Positions 1-6,011 of a stretch of 8,003 nucleotides of DNA are shown here, in pieces. Source of the stretch: Bryobacteraceae bacterium (lineage in GTDB: Bacteria > Acidobacteriota > Terriglobia > Bryobacterales > Bryobacteraceae). Under the pieces are notes generated by a model, which saw only the letters and a program-made list of their open reading frames with translations, searched no databases and was not told the DNA's origin. The stretch spans positions 1-8,003 of the forward strand of contig CANGVB010000140.1 of the NCBI GenBank assembly GCA_947456995.1, read 5' to 3'. The position numbers and the translations under genes were made by a program. Position 1 is the first letter of the stretch, and each line of letters starts with the position of its first letter.

Positions 1-1613
1 AATTTCTTCTCCTTGAATCCTGCCTTCACTTTGCGTGGCTGCTTTTGTACGCCACAACTGAAACTGAAGGTCTCCGCGCCCGCTCCACTCAACACCAACT
101 TGGAAGGGTTCTCCACATCATAAAGCACTACCTTTCCAGCACTATCCCGAATCGCAAATCGGGCCTTGCCGCCGCCCATACAATCTACCCTTGCCAGGAC
201 GCCAACGAGAGTCCCGGTCGGTGTTTCCCCGTCCCACCATTGCTCAATCTTTGTGCCCGGTTCGAGCGGCACCATCTGGCCGCGTGCCTTCGCTTCAGCC
301 TCTCTCACGCGCCGCAAACTCTCCTGCTTCACCCGTTCGATATCCTTGATCCTTGCTGCCTCAGCTTCGCGCCGGGCTTGCGCCTCGGCCTCATAGCGGC
401 GATCCTGCGCGCCCAGCCGCAACTGCCTCAAGGCCTCCTTCTCAGTTGGATCAAACGCCGCCCTCTCCGCTGCCGCCCAGGCCTTTGACTCTTCGGTAAA
501 GAGCCCAGCCGACTGCGCCCACTTCGCTAGCTGCCCCTGATATTTCGCATCCCGCAGTGCTGCGCTGGAAGCATCCTTCAGCGCTTTGTGCGCCTTGATC
601 GGATCATTCTCTTTCGAAGCAAACGCAAGCGCCGCTTCCGGATAGATCACCTTCAGTTGCAAGGCTGTAAATAAATGTTGCTGGTGCTTGAGGCGGTCTG
701 GCTGGCCTACTGCCGCAATGTAGAGCATGCGCGGGATCGTGAGCGCCTTTTCTGCTTCGATGGCGGCAAGGTCGGGCTTGCCGTCCAGCGCATAGGCAGC
801 AGCAACGCAAGCCTGCGCTTCGGGCTCTGCCGCAGATTGCGCAGAACAAACTCGCCGCGCACCGTCGCGCAACTTCTCGTCGGTCAACTGAGCGATGGCT
901 AACTGCAAGCGGCCCATACCCACTTCGATTTCGCGAGCCCGGTAATCCCGCTCCGGCAGGATTGGCCGTGCGCTATAGGTGACGGGCGCAAACGCTGATC
1001 TCGCCGCCGTGGCTTCGGCGCGCAATTCAGCTTCTTCCTTTTCAAATCCGTTGCGTAAAGCCGTCGGCTTATCGGTACCTTTCATCAGGTTCGACAGGAA
1101 GACGCGCACTCGCCCGCGATAAGAATCGTTGGTTATCAGGTACTGCATCAGCACCCAATCTGCGGTCTGCTTGTCGGCTACAGGTAGCGCTCCCACCTTC
1201 ACACGAACGCGCTCAGCGTCGATGCTGCTCAACACCGTCAACACCGCATCTTCAAGGGTCGGCTCAAGCGGCCCAGCGTTGGTATCGAGCAATAGTTGCA
1301 GCACCTCGCGCTTCTGCCCGCGCGTCATCACCGCGTCACCCAGAAGGAGGCTGTGTACGTTTGAGGTGAGCATCAGCTTGCCCGGGCGCTGACCCTTGGC
1401 TATTACGATCCGCACCGGCCACAGCGGCTTCGGGTCTGTCAGCCCCAACAGATCGCCCAGTTGTCCGCGCATCTGCTCGAGCGTGCCGAGCAAGACCTTC
1501 GCCGCCTTCACGTCACCAGACGTGTAGATTTCAAAGGGGCCGGCGTTGATCTTCTGCCAGTCTTCGCCATGCAAAGTCCACACGGCTGCCAGCAGAACCA
1601 GGAATGCTCTCAC
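1..1613 (-). CDS. Secreted degenerate gluzincin-like protein with coiled coil, 3'-truncated by the window edge
   Basis: The reverse strand is open from a GTG at 1613 to the left edge, giving 537 residues with no stop, so the C-terminus is missing. An in-frame TAA at 1625-1623 fixes the start near this GTG. Residues 1-16 form a short hydrophobic signal peptide ending near LHG/ED. Residues 18-180 resemble the N-terminal half of acidobacterial DUF1570-type metallopeptidase-like proteins (FEIYTSGD, WPVRIVIAKG, then YRGRVRVFL). Where those carry HEXXH there is REVLQ (102-106), and the downstream acidic ligand region reads TLEDAVL, so it is probably not a zinc peptidase. Residues 235-390 are Ala-rich and helical, perhaps TPR-like. 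Residues 400-446 are a highly charged predicted coiled coil. From 452 a beta-rich tail with Cys478 and Cys520 begins. The role is unknown. The reading frame is secure; the family assignment rests on recalled motifs. Confidence 0.82.
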   Translation of the reverse strand, partial: MRAFLVLLAAVWTLHGEDWQKINAGPFEIYTSGDVKAAKVLLGTLEQMRGQLGDLLGLTDPKPLWPVRIVIAKGQRPGKLMLTSNVHSLLLGDAVMTRGQKREVLQLLLDTNAGPLEPTLEDAVLTVLSSIDAERVRVKVGALPVADKQTADWVLMQYLITNDSYRGRVRVFLSNLMKGTDKPTALRNGFEKEEAELRAEATAARSAFAPVTYSARPILPERDYRAREIEVGMGRLQLAIAQLTDEKLRDGARRVCSAQSAAEPEAQACVAAAYALDGKPDLAAIEAEKALTIPRMLYIAAVGQPDRLKHQQHLFTALQLKVIYPEAALAFASKENDPIKAHKALKDASSAALRDAKYQGQLAKWAQSAGLFTEESKAWAAAERAAFDPTEKEALRQLRLGAQDRRYEAEAQARREAEAARIKDIERVKQESLRRVREAEAKARGQMVPLEPGTKIEQWWDGETPTGTLVGVLARVDCMGGGKARFAIRDSAGKVVLYDVENPSKLVLSGAGAETFSFSCGVQKQPRKVKAGFKEKK

Positions 1614-1647
1614 ATCACAATCTTACGAAATGCTTTAGAGTGAAGAA
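1614..1647. promoter_or_regulatory. Short divergent intergenic gap that should serve two gene starts
   Basis: Only 34 bp separate the GTG of the leftward pseudo-peptidase gene from the ATG of the rightward lipocalin-like gene. Any promoters must overlap each other or lie inside the opposing coding regions. An AGAG at 1637-1640 sits seven bases before the rightward ATG and may be a weak Shine-Dalgarno sequence. I see no convincing -10/-35 pair in the gap itself. Confidence 0.35.
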
Positions 1648-2109
1648 ATGCTTAGACGACTTCTTTTGCTATCGATTCCCGCTGCCATGCTGATGGCCGC
1701 AGACAAACCTGATTTTTCCGGCCACTGGGTCGTAGACCTTGCCAAGAGCGATTTCGGCATGATGCCTCCGCCCTCCAAGATCGAACGCGACATCGATCAC
1801 AAAGACCCCAACATCAGCATCAAGACCCTACAGGTCGGCGAACGCGGTGAGATGAAGACCGAAAGCAGCTACACCACAGACGGCAAAGAAGCCAACGTCA
1901 AGTTGCGTGGGCGCGACGCCAAGGTGAAGGCCAAGTGGGATGGTGCAAAGCTCAAGGTCAACACCAAGAGCGAATTCAATGGCATGGAAATTGGCCAGCA
2001 GGAAACGTGGACCCTTTCGGGCGACGGTAAAACGCTCACCATCGACAACACCATCAATGCCCCACAGGGTGAGTTCACCACCAAGTCAGTATTTACGAAA
2101 GGCAGCTAG
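1648..2109 (+). CDS. Small secreted lipocalin-like protein of acidobacterial type
   Basis: This encodes 153 residues. MLRRLLLLSIPAAMLMAADK is a typical Sec signal peptide, with positive MLRR, a hydrophobic core and likely cleavage after the Ala-rich stretch near residue 18. The mature part opens with FSGHWVVDLAKSDFG (23-37) followed by a Met/Pro-rich stretch. This matches the 'FSGtW.ln..KSdFG..P.P' opening of small exported proteins that are numerous in Acidobacteriota. The rest alternates short polar beta strands, with SYTTDGKE (74-81), ETWTLSGDGKTLTID (119-133) and a strand ending SVFTKGS, consistent with a lipocalin-like beta barrel. The ligand and role are unknown. The gene is divergent from the pseudo-peptidase gene, and its last 24 bases overlap the esterase gene tail to tail. 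Confidence 0.85.
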   Translation: MLRRLLLLSIPAAMLMAADKPDFSGHWVVDLAKSDFGMMPPPSKIERDIDHKDPNISIKTLQVGERGEMKTESSYTTDGKEANVKLRGRDAKVKAKWDGAKLKVNTKSEFNGMEIGQQETWTLSGDGKTLTIDNTINAPQGEFTTKSVFTKGS

Positions 2110-3921
2110 CAGTTCTGCGTCTGACTCTTCGAAGGGTCGCCGGTAAACTCCCGGCATTGGCTTTTCAATCCGGTTCTCATTCCAGTCGTGCGCATCGACG
2201 ATAAAGAAGCGCTTGTCGGTGAAGTCAGCGAAGTCACCGGCAAGCGCAATCCCAGGAATTATCGCCTCGTGCAGGTTCCGGTGAATGCTCGCCCCCATCG
2301 CCATCTCAATCGAGTAAGGCATTCTCTCCAACCACACCTTCGAAATTCTCGGCTCTGCATGAGCCGCATAGAGTGCCGGAATCCCGCCCCACGCCCAGGC
2401 GTGTACATGAACCCTGGTGTACTTAGCCAACTCTGCCCGAACCTCATGTAAGAGATCGTTTGCCCTCATGCTGGGCAGATTCAGACCCACCAGCCAAGCC
2501 CTTGTATGATCGATCCACCCGCCGCTGTAGCGCCCGCCAAAAGGCGACACCCCAGGCAGCTTCACCAGCTTGATTCGCACTCCCAGCCTGGCCAGACTCT
2601 CGGCCCGCCGCTCGGCAGCGATTCCGTCGTTCACCATCACGATTAGCTCGTCGCGCGTCTCTGGGCCCAGCCACTTCACTTGCGTGAGCCCTGTAGCTGG
2701 CCCGCCGAGCGTGATCATGCCCTTTACGTCGCCCTTCTTGCGGCGCGCCTTCCAGCTTTCGGCGATCACCTCGCTCAAGCCCCGGCCCGGTGCTTGGCAT
2801 CCTTCGTAGGCGCACAATTCACCCACACTCAGCAGGGGCAAATCCAGCTCCTTTGCGTCGCCCTTGCTGTCGTTCAGCCAGCGAATCATCCAGTCGTAAA
2901 TCGACTCACGCACCTTCAGCGTCGTTCCATGCCCACCTGGCCCCTCTGCCCATTTCACTAGGCTCTCACGATCAAAGACGCGATAAAGATCCCTCGCCTG
3001 ATCCACAACGATCTTGGCACCAACCGGAGTAAAGAAATCATCCTGTGTGGAGGAGATCAACCAGGGCTTCGGCGCAAACTGCGTTACCCAGTCTGCCTGA
3101 TCGAGACCTGCCGAGATAAAGCCCGGGAAGCTCTGCTCACTATCTCCGGTGGGCCCGGATTCCACCATCTCAAACGAATTCATTACGCACGATGGCGCGG
3201 CCACCTTGATGCGGTCATCAAGCGCCGCCACATACATCGTTTGTGTCCCACCGCCAGAGCAACCGCTGGCGCCAATGCGGCTCGGGTCTACTTCCGCTCG
3301 GCTCTGCAGGTAGTCGATACCGCGCATCGAATCGTGAATGAAATAACGGGCCACACTCTCGCCGGCCATCAATGCCTGAGCGCCAACAACGAAATGCTGC
3401 TCGGTGGAGCCACCAATCAAGCTGCGGCCGTAACGTGCGTCATAGGCTTGTAAGCGCTCGCCTTGGCCCACGGGGTCATAGGATAGAACGACAAAACCCT
3501 TCGCTGCCAGGTTCGCGCCAATGCGCTGCCCGGCAATCTTGCCTTCATCCCAGTGGCCGATCGAATAAAGCACTGCCGGATGTTTGCCGGCTGTCTTGGG
3601 GCGATACAAATTCGCCGTGACGATGTAGCCGGGCAAAGATTCAAAGTGCAGGTTCTCGACAATGTAGGAGCCACGGTCGGTGGTCTTGGTGGTTACGGCC
3701 TTGAGCGGCCCTCGGTACTCGGGCAAGCCTCCGATTTGCTTGAGAATCAGTGCGCGTACTTCAGCCGCGCGCTGTTTCGCCTGTGCTGGTGTCTTGATGC
3801 CACTGACGGCAATCTTGCGGGCTGCCAGATACTTCTGCGCCACCCCGTTTACCAAATCCGTATATCCATCCTGGGCCAGCACGGTGGCTGCCAATGCTGC
3901 AAAACAAAGCCAAAACCTCAT
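2086..3921 (-). CDS. Secreted alpha/beta-hydrolase, acetyl xylan esterase-like
   Basis: This encodes 611 residues with a signal peptide (MRFWLCFAALAATVLAQ). Residues 95-350 form an alpha/beta-hydrolase core: strand HPAVLYSIGHWDEG (114-127), GFVVLSYDPVGQGER (142-156), and nucleophile elbow GASGCSGGG (217-225) with Ser222 as predicted nucleophile. Asp294 or Asp295 (STQDDFFTP) is the likely acid and His331 (GPGGHG) the likely base. The order and spacing fit acetyl-xylan-esterase/CE7-like or related carbohydrate esterases, so deacylation of plant polysaccharide outside the cytoplasm is plausible; substrate is not readable. Residues 380-611 look like a second, degenerate hydrolase-like domain whose elbow reads AWAWGGIPAL with no Ser. 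The ATG overlaps the upstream glycosyltransferase stop as ATGA, implying translational coupling. The stop at 2086 lies inside the convergent lipocalin-like gene. Confidence 0.88.
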   Translation of the reverse strand: MRFWLCFAALAATVLAQDGYTDLVNGVAQKYLAARKIAVSGIKTPAQAKQRAAEVRALILKQIGGLPEYRGPLKAVTTKTTDRGSYIVENLHFESLPGYIVTANLYRPKTAGKHPAVLYSIGHWDEGKIAGQRIGANLAAKGFVVLSYDPVGQGERLQAYDARYGRSLIGGSTEQHFVVGAQALMAGESVARYFIHDSMRGIDYLQSRAEVDPSRIGASGCSGGGTQTMYVAALDDRIKVAAPSCVMNSFEMVESGPTGDSEQSFPGFISAGLDQADWVTQFAPKPWLISSTQDDFFTPVGAKIVVDQARDLYRVFDRESLVKWAEGPGGHGTTLKVRESIYDWMIRWLNDSKGDAKELDLPLLSVGELCAYEGCQAPGRGLSEVIAESWKARRKKGDVKGMITLGGPATGLTQVKWLGPETRDELIVMVNDGIAAERRAESLARLGVRIKLVKLPGVSPFGGRYSGGWIDHTRAWLVGLNLPSMRANDLLHEVRAELAKYTRVHVHAWAWGGIPALYAAHAEPRISKVWLERMPYSIEMAMGASIHRNLHEAIIPGIALAGDFADFTDKRFFIVDAHDWNENRIEKPMPGVYRRPFEESDAELLAAFRKY

Positions 3922-5048
3922 CGAAGAAGCTTATCAATGATCTCCGGAATCTCAAAGACCGCACGGTTGTTCATCTTGCGGGCATTGGCCTGAAAGCCGG
4001 CCAGCTTGCCGGGTGCGAGCATCTCTGTGACGCCTGGCACAATCTCTCCAAAGTGCTTCAGCACCATTCCCAGGCCGTTCTCGGTAAGCCAGTCTGCGTT
4101 GTATCTTTCCTGCGGCAAGGTCAGTGCATTGCGCGTGACGACAACCGGCAGCCCCAAATGAATCGCCTCCGAGATCGACCCTGGACCCGGCTTGCCGATG
4201 AAGAAATCCGACAGCTTCATGTAGTAGGGCACTTCTTTGGTGAAGCCTTCAATGACGTGAGGCATCTTGAGCTTCATAGCCGTCAACTGTTCTTTGAGTT
4301 TGGTACTCTTGCCGCAAATAAAAATCAGCTGAAGTTTGAGGCCGCTCTGGTCGAGGTTCTTAGCGATGCGCGCCATCACGGCTGAACCATAGCCACCGAA
4401 CATCACCAGCGCTGTTGGCAACGTTGGGTCCAGGCCCAGCTTGCGCCGCTCTGCTGCCACGTCTACTTCAATCGGTTGGTAGAAGCGTGGATTGAGCACC
4501 ATGCCGCTTACCCGAAACACTTTGTCCCGAGCATGGCCCAACGCAAGCGCTTGCTCTTCTGCCTTGGCCGTGCCGCAGACAAAAAACTGTTTCTGCCCTT
4601 TCTCAATCCAGAAATGCGGAGGGTAATCCGCAAGGTCGGTCAATACCGATACCATTTGGGTCTTGGGGCTGACAGCGGCCAGGGCCTGGTAAATCGCCCG
4701 ATTGAAATTAGGCACTACCGAGACAGCGACATCCGGCGCGTCCTTCCCCCAAAACTCCTTTAGCTTGCGCACCTGCAAGGGGTGATAGAGCCGGATCAAC
4801 CCATGCATTGCCACCAACAACTGAGGCGAACCAAGCGTCCAGCCTTTGCGCAAAACCAGATTGTAGACATCCTCCATCTTGATGCCAAAGAGCTGTCTGA
4901 AGAGATCCATCGAACTGAGCTCTTCCTGCAAGTGCATCAGCCGCACTTCCCAGTCAGGGTATTTTTCGGCAAAAGATTGTTTCAACGCGGTTGCGGCAGC
5001 CCGGTGTCCGCCCCCAGCATCGAAGTAGATTAAATCCAGTTTTGGCAT
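3918..5048 (-). CDS. GT28-type diacylglycerol glycosyltransferase (MGDG synthase/UgtP-like)
   Basis: This encodes 376 residues with no signal peptide, so it is probably cytosolic and peripheral to the inner membrane. The N-terminal domain opens with DLIYFDAGGGHRAAATAL (5-22). GGGHR near the start is the signature of MGDG-synthase-like enzymes, which transfer galactose or glucose from a UDP-sugar to diacylglycerol. The C-terminal Rossmann domain starts near 212, with MFGGYGS (216-222) and IFICGKS (242-248). The nucleotide-sugar site is seen as GKPGPGSISEAIHLGLPVVV (285-304), followed by QERYNADWL (313-321). Length fits the family. MurG, with a similar fold, is less likely because of the GGGHR context and lack of a cell-wall neighbourhood. 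The ATG has GAGGG six bases upstream (5059-5055). It is the first gene of a coupled pair with the esterase. Sugar and acceptor cannot be read from sequence. Confidence 0.85.
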   Translation of the reverse strand: MPKLDLIYFDAGGGHRAAATALKQSFAEKYPDWEVRLMHLQEELSSMDLFRQLFGIKMEDVYNLVLRKGWTLGSPQLLVAMHGLIRLYHPLQVRKLKEFWGKDAPDVAVSVVPNFNRAIYQALAAVSPKTQMVSVLTDLADYPPHFWIEKGQKQFFVCGTAKAEEQALALGHARDKVFRVSGMVLNPRFYQPIEVDVAAERRKLGLDPTLPTALVMFGGYGSAVMARIAKNLDQSGLKLQLIFICGKSTKLKEQLTAMKLKMPHVIEGFTKEVPYYMKLSDFFIGKPGPGSISEAIHLGLPVVVTRNALTLPQERYNADWLTENGLGMVLKHFGEIVPGVTEMLAPGKLAGFQANARKMNNRAVFEIPEIIDKLLR

Positions 5049-5054
5049 CTTGAA

Positions 5055-5059
5055 CCCTC
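5055..5059 (-). promoter_or_regulatory. Shine-Dalgarno site of the glycosyltransferase gene
   Basis: The minus strand reads GAGGG six bases before the ATG at 5048. This is the clearest ribosome binding site of the leftward operon and supports that start codon. Confidence 0.6.
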
Positions 5060-5086
5060 ATCGTAAGCGCCAAGACCCACAAATCA

Positions 5087-5100
5087 CAACTATCTAGTTG
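5087..5100. repeat. 14-bp inverted repeat in the glycosyltransferase upstream region
   Basis: CAACTA-TC-TAGTTG has perfect 6-bp arms around two bases. It begins 39 bp upstream of the glycosyltransferase ATG, where the 5' leader or the promoter -10 region would lie, so it could be a small operator. A chance palindrome of this size is possible in AT-rich DNA. Confidence 0.4.
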
Positions 5101-5106
5101 AAAAAC

Positions 5107-5128
5107 AAAAACATTCACAAATGTTTTT
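5107..5128. repeat. AT-rich inverted repeat with 9-bp arms
   Basis: AAAAACATT (5107-5115), loop CACA, AATGTTTTT (5120-5128) are perfectly complementary arms. The stem has a single G-C pair, so it would be a poor terminator, and it lies upstream of two divergent genes where none is needed. A regulator binding site or a bent-DNA upstream element is more likely. Confidence 0.45.
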
Positions 5129-5156
5129 TGAAATCGTCACGGCTCTGTAATTTCAA
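5128..5156. repeat. Inverted repeat TTGAAAT...ATTTCAA
   Basis: TTGAAAT (5128-5134) and ATTTCAA (5150-5156) are perfect 7-bp arms separated by 15 bases. The related GTTGAAA at 5097-5103 is a further copy in direct orientation to the first arm. Repeated TTGAAA boxes could be -35 elements or half-sites for a regulator; no matching -10 was found at good spacing. Confidence 0.35.
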
Positions 5157-5232
5157 CAGGTGATAAATGGGGCATGAATTGCGACATGTATGGCCAATCC
5201 AGGCACTCTGATCGTGTTGCCGACTCTCTCCT

Positions 5233-5244
5233 TTGCCATGGCAA
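5233..5244. repeat. 12-bp perfect palindrome
   Basis: TTGCCATGGCAA is a perfect 12-bp palindrome located 30 bp upstream of the extended -10-like motif of the rightward operon. Its position fits an activator or repressor site, but no regulator gene is in the window to pair it with. Confidence 0.3.
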
Positions 5245-5270
5245 GTTCCAGACCCGCCATCGGAAGCAAT

Positions 5271-5279
5271 TGCTACAAT
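5271..5279 (+). promoter_or_regulatory. Possible extended -10 promoter for the PAP2 operon
   Basis: TGCTACAAT matches the extended -10 form TGnTATAAT with one mismatch in the hexamer (TACAAT). No good -35 is seen 16-18 bp upstream, which extended -10 promoters tolerate. Transcription would start near 5286, just before the ATG at 5291 and about 150 bp before the PAP2 ATG. Confidence 0.4.
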
Positions 5280-5290
5280 CGAGGTATCAG

Positions 5291-5443
5291 ATGTTTTCAA
5301 GCCTCACCGGGCGTCAAGTGGAACCAGGATTCCAGTTTCTAGCAGAGAACCCCTCTGCTATGGAGTCGTTGAAGGGTACTATGCCCATTGGTTCCCAAAG
5401 CGATTCCTTCCCAGTGACTCAGACGAAGGAAGTGGCCGCATGA
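5291..5443 (+). CDS. Candidate small ORF, 50 residues, coupled to the PAP2 gene
   Basis: The ORF begins MFSSLTGRQVEPGFQFLAEN and ends QTKEVAA. Its TGA (5441-5443) overlaps the PAP2 ATG (5440-5442) as ATGA, the usual geometry of translational coupling. A GAGG (5281-5284) lies six bases before its ATG. The product is soluble, with no signal peptide or membrane segment, and matches no family I recognise. Against it: third-position GC is only about half, lower than in the neighbouring genes, and the PAP2 gene has its own good Shine-Dalgarno. It could be a small protein, a leader peptide, or chance. The same frame extends up to an ATG at 5174, but that part looks random. Confidence 0.33.
   Translation: MFSSLTGRQVEPGFQFLAENPSAMESLKGTMPIGSQSDSFPVTQTKEVAA
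5426..5432 (+). promoter_or_regulatory. Shine-Dalgarno site that decides the PAP2 start
   Basis: AAGGAAG lies seven bases before the ATG at 5440. It favours this start over an in-frame ATG at 5233, because the extra 69 residues that the upstream start would add look non-conserved and lie upstream of the region where PAP2 proteins normally begin. Confidence 0.65.
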
Positions 5444-5976
5444 GCGTCTTTCCACTAGTCCGAGACTACATCGAAACCCGCGACCATCGCATTATGAACC
5501 GCGTCCACCAGTGGAGCGCCCCGCAATGGGTGCGTCTGTGGATGATTTGCGCTACCCGTGGTGGGGACGGTTGGCTCTGGTACGCCCTGGCAATCGTGAT
5601 CCTTCTCTTTGGTGGCCCAGAGCGCTACATCGCCGTTGGCTCTTCTTTCCTTGCTGCCGGTGTCGGCATTGGCTTCTTCCTTTGGGCCAAGCGCGTCACG
5701 GGCCGCCGCCGCCCCTGCCATATCCAGCCCCATTGCTGGTCGACCCTCTTGCCACCTGATAAGTTCAGCTTCCCTTCGGGACATACGATCACAGCGTTTT
5801 CGATCCTCACCCCGCTGATCGCCCTATACCCCGAACACACTCCGGAATTCACCTTCATCGGGCTTTCCATTGCTGCCAGCCGCATCATCCTGGGAATGCA
5901 CTTCCTTAGCGACGTGCTGGTTGGAGCTGCCGCCGGATCTCTGCTTGGCTACTTCGCCCTCAACCTGCTTCGTTAA
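5440..5976 (+). CDS. PAP2-family membrane phosphatase
   Basis: From the ATG at 5440 this encodes 178 residues, the size of a compact bacterial PAP2 enzyme. All three parts of the lipid-phosphatase signature are intact: K84-x6-R91-P92 (KRVTGRRRP), PSGH at 112-115 (FPSGHTITAF), and S147-R148...G152-x-H154...D158 (SRIILGMHFLSD). His154 is the expected nucleophile and His115 the expected acid. Hydrophobic segments at about 45-58, 65-83, 119-130, 138-152 and 157-176 fit a multi-pass inner-membrane protein with the active site on the outer face. Likely substrates are phosphatidate, phosphatidylglycerophosphate or undecaprenyl diphosphate; motifs do not separate these. It opens a rightward gene set with proline dehydrogenase 35 bp downstream, and faces the glycosyltransferase operon. 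Confidence 0.88.
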   Translation: MSVFPLVRDYIETRDHRIMNRVHQWSAPQWVRLWMICATRGGDGWLWYALAIVILLFGGPERYIAVGSSFLAAGVGIGFFLWAKRVTGRRRPCHIQPHCWSTLLPPDKFSFPSGHTITAFSILTPLIALYPEHTPEFTFIGLSIAASRIILGMHFLSDVLVGAAAGSLLGYFALNLLR

Positions 5977-5997
5977 TCACCTGACACAATGGGGATT

Positions 5998-6009
5998 GCG
6001 GTACCCCGC
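5998..6009 (+). promoter_or_regulatory. Small GC hairpin just before the proline dehydrogenase start
   Basis: GCGG-TACC-CCGC can form a 4-bp stem two bases before the ATG at 6012, where a ribosome binding site would normally sit. No Shine-Dalgarno sequence is visible apart from GGGGA at 5991-5995. The hairpin could damp initiation, or initiation could depend on translation from the PAP2 gene. Confidence 0.25.
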
Positions 6010-6011
6010 TC

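Larger units (their letters stand above)
5049..5439. promoter_or_regulatory. Divergent intergenic region between the glycosyltransferase and PAP2 operons
   Basis: This 391-bp stretch holds no well-supported long gene. Its left part (about 5080-5170) is clearly more AT-rich than its surroundings and contains three inverted repeats; the right part contains a 12-bp palindrome, an extended -10-like motif and a candidate small ORF. It should carry the promoter for the leftward glycosyltransferase-esterase operon and one for the rightward PAP2 operon. A weak leftward pair, TTGTGA (5120-5115) and TAGATA (5096-5091) with an 18-bp gap, is possible but not convincing. Confidence 0.6.

Noticed and set aside
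45..488. Plus-strand 147-residue ORF at the left edge
   Set aside because: It is antisense to the secreted pseudo-peptidase gene, whose reverse frame is open across the whole region with coherent protein features. The plus-strand product is low in recognisable features.
2444..2815. Minus-strand 123-residue Arg/Gly-rich ORF
   Set aside because: It is a shifted-frame shadow inside the esterase gene, on the same strand, with the biased composition expected of an out-of-frame reading.
5107..5128. AT-rich hairpin followed by T residues as a rho-independent terminator
   Set aside because: The stem has only one G-C pair, and no gene ends near it on either strand; both neighbours point away from it.
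5115..5300. 61-residue minus-strand ORF upstream of the glycosyltransferase gene
   Set aside because: It crosses the AT-rich repeat cluster and its product has a random-looking composition without domain, signal peptide or ribosome binding site.
5233..5439. In-frame N-terminal extension of the PAP2 gene from an ATG at 5233
   Set aside because: The added 69 residues look unlike protein sequence of this family, and a good Shine-Dalgarno (AAGGAAG) precedes the ATG at 5440, which gives a normal PAP2 length.
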